Shown in pieces: positions 51,615-59,831 of a stretch of DNA of 64,000 nucleotides (the first letter of the stretch is position 1; every line of letters begins with the position of its first letter). Source of the stretch: WTGA01 sp965231865. Lineage in GTDB: Bacteria; Pseudomonadota; Gammaproteobacteria; Arenicellales; Poriferihabitantaceae. Position numbers and translations under genes: made by a program. The stretch spans positions 1,488,001-1,552,000 of the forward strand of contig CBDDOJ010000002.1 of assembly GCA_965231865.1 (NCBI GenBank), given 5' to 3'. The notes under the pieces were generated by a model, which was not told the DNA's origin, did no database searches, and worked only from the letters and a program-made list of their open reading frames with translations.

Positions 51615-53735
51615 ATGACAACGTCTGCGGAGAGAATATGGGTGTCTTTGCCGCGAAACCTGAAACTGGCTTTCGTCGCACTTTGTCTGGCCGGGTTTAT
51701 GGTGTCCCTGGCCGTTGTCAGCAGTGTGGAGGAGGTTTCCTCGTTTCCGGAATTCATCTCTGAACCGTTTGAATTTGAAGAGTGGGTCAATGACGCGGAA
51801 GACTGGATGAAGAAGAATTTCCGCTGGTTTACACGCCTGATCGCCGGAGGCATCGAAGAGGCCCTGTATTTCGTCGAGGATTTTCTCACGGAGTCCCCGT
51901 GGTTGTTTATTCTGATGCTGCTGGTGTTGCCTGCCCTGGCTTATGGCGGTCTTCCACTGGCGATTCTGGCGCTGGTCGGAGGGGTGTTCTGGGGGGCGGT
52001 CGGCATGTGGGAGGCCAGTATGCAGACCCTGGCACTCATGGGTATGTCGGTGGTCCTGTCGGTCATCTTTGGGGTCATGCTGGGTATCCTGTGCTCGCAA
52101 AGCGACCGTTTTGAAGCGATCCTCAGGCCGGTCCTGGATACCATGCAGACCATGCCGGCTTTTGTCTACCTGCTGCCCGCGGTTTTCTTTTTTGGGATCG
52201 GGGGCCCACCCGCCATCATGGCGACCATGATCTATGCCCTTCCACCCGTCGTCAGGTTGACCAATCTTGGAATCAGGCAAATTTCCCATGAAACCATTGA
52301 AGCGGCCAGATCCTTCGGGGCAACCCGGTATCAGGTGCTTTTCAAGGTGCAGATTCCCATGTCCCTGCCAAGTATCCTGCTTGGCATCAACCAGACCATC
52401 ATGATGGCCCTGGGGCTGGTTGTGCTGGCCACGTTCATCGGTGCGGAGGGGCTGGGTGCGGAGGTCTGGAAGGCGATTTCCAAGCTCAAGGTCGGCTGGT
52501 CCCTTGAAGGAGGGTTGTGCATCGTATTCATGGCGATTCTTTTTGACCGGCTCAGCCTGGCGATGGGAAGATCGAAAGGCAACACCCTTCCCGTCAACAG
52601 TATTCCATTTCATCTGCTGCCGCAGTCGTGGGATGTGCACCCCTGGGCCGTAGCGGTTGAAAGAATCATTGGCGTTTTCTGGAATGCCATCGCCTCTCTT
52701 TTCCGTCTTCTGGTCAATGGTCTTGCCCGCACAGCCGGGACCGTTGCCGGGTTGTTCAGCCGGGGCAGGGGGCCGCAGGTACATGATTTTATCGTAAACC
52801 GGTTATTCCTGTTCGGCAGCCTCCTGTTCTTGACCATCCTGCTGGTGTACGACTGGCTTGGACCCGGGATTGGGGTCTATCCCGAATCCATGACGATTGG
52901 GATTCGCGAGCCGATCGATGAAGCCGTGATGTGGTTAACGGTCAATCCGACCTTTACCGCCTTTACCAAGGGGATGCGGTCGATCATCTACCTGTATATG
53001 CTCAACCCCCTGGATACCTACCTGACCCATCTTCCCTGGTATGTGATTGTCATCGTTCTGGGTATCGTAAGCTGGGTATCGGTTGGCAGGAATTTCGGCA
53101 TGGTCTGCATTGCCCTGTTGATATTTATCGGTGCAGTGGACCTGTGGGCGGAAGCCATGCTGACGCTCTCGTCGGTACTGGTTTCCGTCATGATCTGCTT
53201 CCTGTTCGGATTGCCCCTGGGGATTGCCGCGGCCACCAGCAGGCGATTTGACATGCTGCTGCGTCCGGTGCTGGATGCCATGCAGACCATGCCGAGCTTC
53301 GTTTACCTGATTCCGGTTTTAATGTTTTTTGGCGGAAACATTGTCTCAGCAGTCATTGCCACCGTCGTGTACGCCATGCCTCCGGTCATACGGTTGACCA
53401 CGCTGGGTATCTCGCAGATTCCCGTCACCTATACGGAAGTATCCTCTTCCTTTGGGGGGACCACGCTGCAGACACTGCGAAAGGTCAGGTTGCCCATGGC
53501 ATTGCCCAGTATCATGTTGGGCCTGAACCAGGCGGTGATGATGGCACTGGCGATGCAGGTCGTTACCCCCCTGATCGGTGGCGGGGGTCTCGGCCGGGAT
53601 GTATTCAACGCATTGAATACCTCCAATACCGGCTATGGTCTGGCTGCCGGCACCGGTATTGTGCTGCTGGCCATCATCCTGGATCGGTTAAGCCAGGCCT
53701 GGACCCAGACCCAGCGCGAGGCGCTGGGGATGTAG
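51615..53735 (+). CDS. proW: Doubled ProW-type glycine betaine/carnitine/choline permease
   Basis: A 706-residue protein made of two BPD-transport permease domains in tandem, each about 250 residues. The first has LRPVLDTMQTMPAFVYLLPA and IEAARSFGATRYQVLFKVQI (EAA loop); the second has LRPVLDAMQTMPSFVYLIPV and TEVSSSFGGTTLQTLRKVRL. A linker region without permease motifs (about residues 330-430) joins them. ProW normally has one domain and dimerises, so this would be a covalent dimer. Long hydrophobic segments at both ends. The upstream TTG at 51597 is an alternative start. Together with the ProX and ProV genes it forms an osmoprotectant/carnitine importer. Confidence 0.88.
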   Translation: MTTSAERIWVSLPRNLKLAFVALCLAGFMVSLAVVSSVEEVSSFPEFISEPFEFEEWVNDAEDWMKKNFRWFTRLIAGGIEEALYFVEDFLTESPWLFILMLLVLPALAYGGLPLAILALVGGVFWGAVGMWEASMQTLALMGMSVVLSVIFGVMLGILCSQSDRFEAILRPVLDTMQTMPAFVYLLPAVFFFGIGGPPAIMATMIYALPPVVRLTNLGIRQISHETIEAARSFGATRYQVLFKVQIPMSLPSILLGINQTIMMALGLVVLATFIGAEGLGAEVWKAISKLKVGWSLEGGLCIVFMAILFDRLSLAMGRSKGNTLPVNSIPFHLLPQSWDVHPWAVAVERIIGVFWNAIASLFRLLVNGLARTAGTVAGLFSRGRGPQVHDFIVNRLFLFGSLLFLTILLVYDWLGPGIGVYPESMTIGIREPIDEAVMWLTVNPTFTAFTKGMRSIIYLYMLNPLDTYLTHLPWYVIVIVLGIVSWVSVGRNFGMVCIALLIFIGAVDLWAEAMLTLSSVLVSVMICFLFGLPLGIAAATSRRFDMLLRPVLDAMQTMPSFVYLIPVLMFFGGNIVSAVIATVVYAMPPVIRLTTLGISQIPVTYTEVSSSFGGTTLQTLRKVRLPMALPSIMLGLNQAVMMALAMQVVTPLIGGGGLGRDVFNALNTSNTGYGLAAGTGIVLLAIILDRLSQAWTQTQREALGM

Positions 53736-53937
53736 CAGGGGAAACGGGGGAGAATTCCAGCTTTCCGGCAACCCGTATTGGGTCCATCCGGCATGGACCG
53801 GAATCGGCACGAAAGCGGACCGTTTATTGGCTTGCTACCAAGCGGGATGGTTTGTTTCTTGCTTGAACCCTTGCCGTGCTATATATTTGGAAATTCAATG
53901 TATTGTTGAAAATCTGAACTACAACTTGGAGAGAACC

Positions 53938-54873
53938 ATGGACCTGAAGAAACTTTCGAAACCATTAGTCGCTGGCCTTTGTGCTGCGATGTTCCTGGGA
54001 AGTGCGGTGACCGCCAATGCAGGTGGTCAGCTGACCTCCCCCATCCCCGACTGGACGGGCGGGGCCGTGACCTGCAAGGTCGCCCAGCTCATTCTGGAAA
54101 ATGAACTGGACTATGAGGTCAAAACGGTCAGCATGCCGGCCGGTGCGAATGTATGGGAAGCCATCGCCGCAGGAGACATGGATTATGCGTGTGAAGGCTG
54201 GCCTTCGTACAACAGTTCCAAGGAAATCATGATGAAGGAATATGGAGGCGATGGGTCGGTCGTCAAACTGGGCGATGTGGGGGTCATTGGCAACTCGACC
54301 TATTATGTCCCCCGGTATTTCATTGATGAAGTCGCTCCAGACCTGGAATCCTATGCACAGCTGAATCAGTACAAAGAGCATTTCGCGACTCTGGAAACGG
54401 GTGGAAAAGGACGTTTGATCGCCTGTCCCACCCCGGCATGGGAATGCGATGACCAAAAGCGCCTGGATCTGCTGGGCGTTGATTTCGTGGCGGTTGAACT
54501 TGGTACGGAAGCTGCGTCCTGGGCAGAAGCCCGGGGAGCGTATGCCCGAAAGGAACCGTTTCTGCTGTATGCCTGGGAACCTCACTGGATCCATGCCGCC
54601 CTGGATCTGGTCCCGATCGCATTACCGGCCCATGACCTGGAGAAGTGGCCGGCTACCGGATGGGCGGAGGATGTCACCTGGAATTATGGAAATCCCAATT
54701 TTGCAAAGGAAAACCCGGATGCCGCGGCATTGCTCGGCAATATGAACCTTACCAACAGTGAACAGGCCAAGATGATTCTGGCCATCGATGAAGACGGCCG
54801 GGATATCGACGAGGTGGTGGCCGAATGGCTGGCTGCCAACGAAGAACTCTGGCGGCCCTGGCTACAGCAATAG
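53938..54873 (+). CDS. proX: ProX-type glycine betaine/carnitine-binding protein
   Basis: A 311-residue type II binding protein. The signal peptide is MDLKKLSKPLVAGLCAAMFL to about AVTANA|GG, with GGAGAG upstream of the ATG. The mature protein has WTGGAVTCKVAQLILENELD, GDMDYACEGWPSYN and LYAWEPHWIHAALDL, in which conserved tryptophans would form the aromatic cage that holds the quaternary ammonium group. It follows the doubled permease by 202 bp and is separated from the ATPase gene by a terminator. Confidence 0.88.
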   Translation: MDLKKLSKPLVAGLCAAMFLGSAVTANAGGQLTSPIPDWTGGAVTCKVAQLILENELDYEVKTVSMPAGANVWEAIAAGDMDYACEGWPSYNSSKEIMMKEYGGDGSVVKLGDVGVIGNSTYYVPRYFIDEVAPDLESYAQLNQYKEHFATLETGGKGRLIACPTPAWECDDQKRLDLLGVDFVAVELGTEAASWAEARGAYARKEPFLLYAWEPHWIHAALDLVPIALPAHDLEKWPATGWAEDVTWNYGNPNFAKENPDAAALLGNMNLTNSEQAKMILAIDEDGRDIDEVVAEWLAANEELWRPWLQQ

Positions 54874-54904
54874 TATCCATCCAGGATCTTCGTAGCTCAA
54901 TTTG

Positions 54905-54928
54905 AAAACCCCGGTTACGCGGGGTTTT
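54905..54928 (+). terminator. Intrinsic terminator between proX and proV
   Basis: A perfect 9-bp stem AAAACCCCG/CGGGGTTTT with the 6-base loop GTTACG starts 32 bp after the proX stop and ends in TTTTC. The stem includes its own A and T tracts, so it may work on both strands. It would separate an abundant proX transcript from proV, which must then use read-through or its own promoter. Confidence 0.85.
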
Positions 54929-55023
54929 CTCAGGTTGTGGTTCCAGCCCGGTGATTGCGGTTCTGATCACTGGGCCATTTCACGGTGCAACGGGCATCAC
55001 TACATGGTTTCTGTTATTCAAAA

Positions 55024-55039
55024 GATTCCGGTCGGAATC
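55024..55039. promoter_or_regulatory. Inverted repeat just upstream of the proV start
   Basis: GATTCCG-GT-CGGAATC is a perfect 7-bp inverted repeat ending 8 bases before the proV ATG. It covers the place where the ribosome binding site should be, and no normal Shine-Dalgarno is visible. A regulator site or a hairpin that controls translation is possible. Confidence 0.5.
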
Positions 55040-55047
55040 GCCCAGAT

Positions 55048-56076
55048 ATGAACTCCTCGACAAAAATCGTGTGCAATCACATCTGGAAGATTTTTGGCCC
55101 CCATCCGGAGGCCACGCTGAAGGAGTTGGATCATTCCTTGACCAGGGCGCAGATACAGGAACGGACCGGTCATGTGGTGGGAGTCCGGGACATGTCCTTC
55201 AAGGTCGAACAGGGAGAGACGTTTGTGGTAATGGGGCTCTCCGGCAGTGGGAAGTCGACGCTGGTGCGCTGCCTGCACCGACTGATTGAGCCCACCGCAG
55301 GAGAAGTGCTGATTGACGGGGAAGATGTCATTAAGATGAAGGAAAGCGAACTCATTGAGCTGCGCCGCAACAAGATGAGCATGGTATTCCAGCATTTTGG
55401 CCTGTTCCCGCATCGCAAGATTGTGGACAACATTGCATTCGGGTTGGAGATCCGGGGAGCCGGGAAACCGGAACGGACTGAAAAAGCCATGGAAGTGCTG
55501 GAAATGGTGGGTCTTGGCGGGTGGGAGAATCACTACCCGCGGGAATTGTCCGGAGGCATGCAGCAGCGGGTGGGTCTTGCCCGGGCGATGGCGGTGGATC
55601 CGGAAATCCTGATCTTTGATGAGCCATTCAGTGCACTAGACCCGTTGATTCGCCGGGAGATGCAGGATGAATTGCTGGGTCTGCAGGAGCGGGTACAGAA
55701 AACCATGGTATTCATCACCCATGATTTTCTTGAGGCGATCAAGATGGGCGATCACATTGCCATCATGAAAGACGGCGAAACTTCCCAGATCGGCACCCCG
55801 GAGGAACTGGTGGCCTCTCCGGCGGATGAGTATGTCCGGGAGTTTACGGAAGATGTCCCGAGGTACAAGGTTCTCAGTGTCGGCAAGGTCATGAAGGCGG
55901 CTTCTTCCGTGAATCTGAACGACAACCCGGTGGTGAAGGAAAGCGCCAAACTGGATACGCTCATTGACCTGGCATCGGATTCGGACGTGCCCCTTGCCGT
56001 GATCGACAGCGAGGGTCAACTGGTTGGCGAAATCAACCAGTCCATGATGTTGAAGGCGATGAACAGCAAGAGCTGA
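55048..56076 (+). CDS. proV: ProV-type glycine betaine/carnitine ABC transporter ATPase
   Basis: A 342-residue ATPase starting MNSSTKIVCNHIWKIFGPHP. Walker A is GLSGSGKST (63-71), the signature LSGGMQQRVGLARAM, Walker B LIFDEPFSALDP. The C-terminal 70 residues (VGKVMKAASSVNLNDNPVVK, then PLAVIDSEGQLVGEINQSMM) form the CBS-like regulatory domain that senses ionic strength in ProV/OpuAA. It completes the ProW-ProX-ProV importer in an unusual gene order (permease, binding protein, ATPase). Confidence 0.92.
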   Translation: MNSSTKIVCNHIWKIFGPHPEATLKELDHSLTRAQIQERTGHVVGVRDMSFKVEQGETFVVMGLSGSGKSTLVRCLHRLIEPTAGEVLIDGEDVIKMKESELIELRRNKMSMVFQHFGLFPHRKIVDNIAFGLEIRGAGKPERTEKAMEVLEMVGLGGWENHYPRELSGGMQQRVGLARAMAVDPEILIFDEPFSALDPLIRREMQDELLGLQERVQKTMVFITHDFLEAIKMGDHIAIMKDGETSQIGTPEELVASPADEYVREFTEDVPRYKVLSVGKVMKAASSVNLNDNPVVKESAKLDTLIDLASDSDVPLAVIDSEGQLVGEINQSMMLKAMNSKS

Positions 56077-56229
56077 TGGCCGGGTCTGCCGCACGGCCCG
56101 CTTCGACAGGGTGTTCGATGGTGGTTCTGGTCAACTCGTAGAACCCCGTATATCCCGATGAGTCGCGGCAAAATCCCCGGATATTCCCAATCTCTGGCCT
56201 TCAATCAATGCCGGAGGCCATGAACCCGG

Positions 56230-57711
56230 ATGGAGTGGGACAAAGGGGATGGCCAACCACCAAAGAAGACGATCATGACCCCAGAAGAATTCAGAACGGC
56301 CGGATACCGGTTGATCGACTGGATCACCGAATACCGGAACAGTATTGAAAGTCGCCCTGTGCGGGCACAGGTGGCTCCCGGAGAGGTCCGGAACCGGTTT
56401 CCTGAGACTCCGCCCGACTCGGCTGTTGAGTTTGATGCACTGTTGAAGTCCATGACGGACGATATTCTGCCGGGGATTACCCAGGTCCAGCATCCCATGC
56501 ACTTTGGCTGGTTCCCGTCCAATGCATCGCTGGAATCGGTTCTGGGGGATGTGGCCAGTTCCGGTTTGGGCACCCTGGGGATTTCCTGGGAGAGCTGTCC
56601 GGCGTTGACCGAGGTCGAAGAAGTGATGTGTGACTGGATGAGGCAACTGGTCGGATTGTCCGGGCAGTGGGAAGGTACCATTCATGATACGGCTTCGACG
56701 GCCTGTCTGACGGCATTGCTGCTCGCACGGGAACGGTCGACCGACTATTGTCAGAACCGCGAGGGCCTGCAGGGGCATGATAAACCGCTGATGGTGTATC
56801 TGACCGGGGAGTCGCACTCTTCGGTCATGAAGTCCGCGTTGCTTGCGGGATTCGGCGAGCGCAATATCCGAACGGTCCCGGTGGATTCCGTGACCCGGGC
56901 CATGATACCCGAAGCCCTTTCGGACCAGGTGCGCAATGACCGTTCTGCGGGCTGCCAGCCCTGTGTGGTCGTGTCGACCGTCGGCACCACCGGGGTGACG
57001 GCCATTGATCCGGTGGACTCGATTGCCGACATAGCGAAAGAATACGGGATGTGGGTGCATGTGGATGCCGCGCTGGCCGGTACCGCGATGTTGCTACCGG
57101 AATGCCGGTATTTGTGGTCGGGAGTGGAAGAGGCAGATTCGCTGTCATGGAATGCACACAAATGGATGGGAACCGTTCTGGATTGCTCCTTGTTTTATGT
57201 CCGGAATCCCGAGCATCTCATCCGTGTCATGTCGACCAATCCAAGTTATCTGCGTTCCACCGTGGACGGGGCCGTTACCCAGTACCGGGATTGGGGGATT
57301 CCGCTGGGAAGGCGGTTCCGGGCGCTGAAATTGCTTTTCCAGTTACAACTGGAGGGAATGGATTCGATCCGGGCCCGGTTGCGCCGGGACCTCGCCAATG
57401 CGAAATGGCTGGGAGAACAGGTCGAAAAAGAGGAAAACTGGAAAGTGTTGGTGCCCTATGCCCTGCAAACGGTCTGTATCCGGCATGAACCGCCCGGCCT
57501 GACCGGCGAGGCCCTGGATGCCTATACCCGGTCCTGGGCAGAAGCCGTCAACCACTCTGGCCGGGCCTTTCTCAGTCCGGCAAAAATGGAAGATCGGTGG
57601 TTTGTCCGGGTATCGATCGGCGTTCAGGCCACCACCCGGACTCATGTTGAAGAATTGTGGCGCTTGATACGAAAAACGGCGAAGGAGAAGAGTCCACCTC
57701 AATCGGCATAA
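56230..57711 (+). CDS. PLP-dependent group II amino acid decarboxylase
   Basis: A 493-residue pyridoxal-phosphate enzyme of the aromatic-L-amino-acid/tyrosine decarboxylase family. The cofactor lysine is in SLSWNAHKWMGTVLDCSLFY, the PLP-holding Asp/Ala motif in WVHVDAALAGTAML, and HPMHFGWFPSNASLESVLGD is typical of the family. The first 15 residues (MEWDKGDGQPPKKTI) are poorly conserved, and MTPEEFRTAGYRLIDWI at 56275 is an equally good start. It precedes a carbamoylputrescine-amidase-like gene by 56 bp, suggesting an amine-forming step such as decarboxylation of an amino acid to an amine. Exact substrate cannot be read. Confidence 0.85.
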   Translation: MEWDKGDGQPPKKTIMTPEEFRTAGYRLIDWITEYRNSIESRPVRAQVAPGEVRNRFPETPPDSAVEFDALLKSMTDDILPGITQVQHPMHFGWFPSNASLESVLGDVASSGLGTLGISWESCPALTEVEEVMCDWMRQLVGLSGQWEGTIHDTASTACLTALLLARERSTDYCQNREGLQGHDKPLMVYLTGESHSSVMKSALLAGFGERNIRTVPVDSVTRAMIPEALSDQVRNDRSAGCQPCVVVSTVGTTGVTAIDPVDSIADIAKEYGMWVHVDAALAGTAMLLPECRYLWSGVEEADSLSWNAHKWMGTVLDCSLFYVRNPEHLIRVMSTNPSYLRSTVDGAVTQYRDWGIPLGRRFRALKLLFQLQLEGMDSIRARLRRDLANAKWLGEQVEKEENWKVLVPYALQTVCIRHEPPGLTGEALDAYTRSWAEAVNHSGRAFLSPAKMEDRWFVRVSIGVQATTRTHVEELWRLIRKTAKEKSPPQSA

Positions 57712-57767
57712 GTCTGGATTGATCCGCCACGGCAATCCGGCATCTGCCAGAAACGACAACGAATCCG

Positions 57768-58661
57768 GTGAATGAAATGAGAGAAATCACGGTCGCAGCA
57801 ACGCAAATGGCCTGCACATGGGAAACCGATGAAAACATTGCCAATGCCGAAAGACTGGTCAGGCAGGCGGCAGAAAAGGGCGCGCAGTTTATCCTGATCC
57901 AGGAGCTGTTCGAGACCCCCTATTTTTGTATTGAACAGCATTTCAAGCACCTGAAGCTGGCTTCGACACTGGAAGACAGCAGGGCGGTCAGGCACCTGTG
58001 CGCACTGGCCAAATCGTTGCAGGTTGTATTGCCGGTCAGCTGGTTTGAACGGGCCGGGAATGTCACCTTCAACTCCCTCGCCATGGTGGATGCAGACGGT
58101 TCCATCCTAGGGACCTACCGGAAATCTCATATTCCCAATGCCGTTCTCTACCAGGAAAAGGAATATTTCAGTCCGGGAAATACGGGTTTCCGGGTGTGGG
58201 ACACGCAATACGGAAAGATGGGGATTGGAATTTGCTGGGACCAGTGGTTTCCGGAGGCGGCACGTTGCATGGCATTGATGGGTGCTGAGATTCTGGCCTT
58301 CCCGACGGCCATTGGGTCCGAACAGTACAGTGCGACGGGTCAATTTGATTCGAAGACCCACTGGCAAAATACGATGTGTGGTCATGCGGCGGCAAACATC
58401 ATCCCGTTGCTGGCATCGAACCGTATCGGAACGGAAACCGCCACCGAAGACCAGTCCGTCACACTGACCTTCTACGGCTCGTCGTTCATATCCGACCATA
58501 CCGGAGTCAAAGTGGCGGAATGCGACCGGACGGAGGAGTCGGTCATTACCCACACGTTTGATCTCGACCAGATTCGCCATTATCGCCAGACATGGGGAGT
58601 GTATCGGGACCGGCGGCCTGAATTGTATGGGGCAATACAAACGATGGATGGCCAGACCTGA
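57768..58661 (+). CDS. aguB: N-carbamoylputrescine amidase-like carbon-nitrogen hydrolase
   Basis: A 297-residue nitrilase-superfamily enzyme. The catalytic triad is Glu in ILIQELFETPYFCIEQH, Lys in TYRKSHIPNAVLYQEK and Cys in GIGICWDQWFPEAARCMAL. N-carbamoylputrescine amidohydrolase (AguB) hydrolyses the carbamoyl amine to putrescine, CO2 and ammonia; the pattern RELYFCQ... and WDQWFPEAAR fit it well. No agmatine deiminase (AguA) is adjacent, so the pathway would have to be completed elsewhere. It is paired with a PLP decarboxylase, which could feed a related amine. The assignment to carbamoylputrescine is moderately sure. Confidence 0.82.
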   Translation: MNEMREITVAATQMACTWETDENIANAERLVRQAAEKGAQFILIQELFETPYFCIEQHFKHLKLASTLEDSRAVRHLCALAKSLQVVLPVSWFERAGNVTFNSLAMVDADGSILGTYRKSHIPNAVLYQEKEYFSPGNTGFRVWDTQYGKMGIGICWDQWFPEAARCMALMGAEILAFPTAIGSEQYSATGQFDSKTHWQNTMCGHAAANIIPLLASNRIGTETATEDQSVTLTFYGSSFISDHTGVKVAECDRTEESVITHTFDLDQIRHYRQTWGVYRDRRPELYGAIQTMDGQT

Positions 58662-58767
58662 TGGTTGGTTTTCATTGGGCCAAACGGCTTTTGCCTGACC
58701 GACCCGATCAGGGTTTTATTGGAAAAACAAAAAATGCAGTGTCCTCTGTGGAACCTGGTCCCGACAC

Positions 58768-58822
58768 AGGGACCAAGTCGGGACCAAGTCGGGACCAAGT
58801 TGGGACCAAGTCGGGAGCAAAC
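58768..58822. repeat. 11-bp tandem repeat (NGGGACCAAGT, four units plus a decayed fifth)
   Basis: Units start at 58768, 58779, 58790 and 58801 and read A/C/C/T-GGGACCAAGT; a fifth (58812) is altered to CGGGAGCAAAC. A reverse copy (TGGTCCCGAC) sits just before the array, so stem-loops are possible. The array lies in the 252-bp gap between the AguB-like gene and BKACE 2, where a promoter is expected. Either slippage or regulatory iterons. Confidence 0.9.
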
Positions 58823-58913
58823 GTTCGGCAGGCCGGTGATGGCTTGAAATTCTCCCAAATAAGGCTTGCAATTCCGTACTTGTCCAATATAAGTTAGCGC
58901 ATTCTCATCAACC

Positions 58914-59825
58914 ATGAGGGAGGTGTCCGCCTTGAATTTCAACGCATTCATAACCTGTGCCGTGACGGGTGCCGGCAATACCACGGGCAAACACCCGGCC
59001 ATCCCCATTACCCCTTTGCAAATTGCATCCGCGGCCATTGAGGCCGCCAGAGCCGGGGCCGCGATCGTACATATCCATGTTCGGGACCCCGAATCAGGAA
59101 AGCCATCCCGCGACCCGGCCCTGTTCGCAGAGGTCGTGAGCCGGATCCGGGACAGCGATACCGATGTGGTCATCAACACCACCGCCGGGATGGGAGGAGA
59201 CATGGTATTTGGTAAAGGAGAAAATCCGCTTCCGCTGGACCCCCGGGGGACGGACATGGCGGGTCCACTGGAGCGTCTTGCCCATGTCGAGCAATGCCTG
59301 CCGGAAATCTGCACCCTGGATTGCGGTACCATGAATTTCGCCGAAAGCGACTACGTCATGACCAATACCCCCGGCATGCTGAAAACCATGGCGAAACGGG
59401 TCCAGGAACTGGGGGTTCGTCCCGAACTGGAAGTCTTCGACACCGGGCACCTGGTATTCGTGCATGAGATGGTGCGCGAAGGACTCATTGATGATCCCGT
59501 GATGATCCAGCTTTGCATGGGAATTCCGTACGGTGCCCCGGACGACCCCGGTACCTTGATGTCCATGGTTCACCGTCTTCCTGAAGGGGCCACGTTTTCG
59601 GCATTTTCCATCGGGCGCAATGAACTGCCCTATGTCGCCATGGCCGTGCTGGCCGGCGGAAATGTGCGGGTGGGACTGGAGGACAATCTCTACCTTGAAA
59701 AGGGGGTTTTCGCAACGAATGCACAGCTGGTTGAACGTGCGGTCACCATCCTGTCGGCCATGAATGTGAATATCCTGGGTCCGGAGGAGGTCCGGAAAAA
59801 TCTCCGGTTGCACAAGCGGGGCTGA
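58914..59825 (+). CDS. BKACE-family beta-keto acid cleavage enzyme (copy 2, probable dehydrocarnitine cleavage)
   Basis: A 303-residue enzyme starting MREVSALNFNAFITCAVTGA. Zinc ligands are IVHIHVRDPESG (H53, H55) and GGNVRVGLEDNLYL (Glu). The core is shared with copy 1, but the segment after the glycine-rich GMGGDMV is different. It starts the plus-strand cluster and is followed, 6 bp later, by the fused carnitine dehydrogenase/betainyl-CoA thioesterase. In carnitine degradation this enzyme cleaves dehydrocarnitine with acetyl-CoA to acetoacetate and betainyl-CoA. The pairing makes this function likely. A start at the internal Met is not evident; the N-terminus lacks a ribosome binding site. 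Confidence 0.88.
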   Translation: MREVSALNFNAFITCAVTGAGNTTGKHPAIPITPLQIASAAIEAARAGAAIVHIHVRDPESGKPSRDPALFAEVVSRIRDSDTDVVINTTAGMGGDMVFGKGENPLPLDPRGTDMAGPLERLAHVEQCLPEICTLDCGTMNFAESDYVMTNTPGMLKTMAKRVQELGVRPELEVFDTGHLVFVHEMVREGLIDDPVMIQLCMGIPYGAPDDPGTLMSMVHRLPEGATFSAFSIGRNELPYVAMAVLAGGNVRVGLEDNLYLEKGVFATNAQLVERAVTILSAMNVNILGPEEVRKNLRLHKRG

Positions 59826-59831
59826 AACCCA

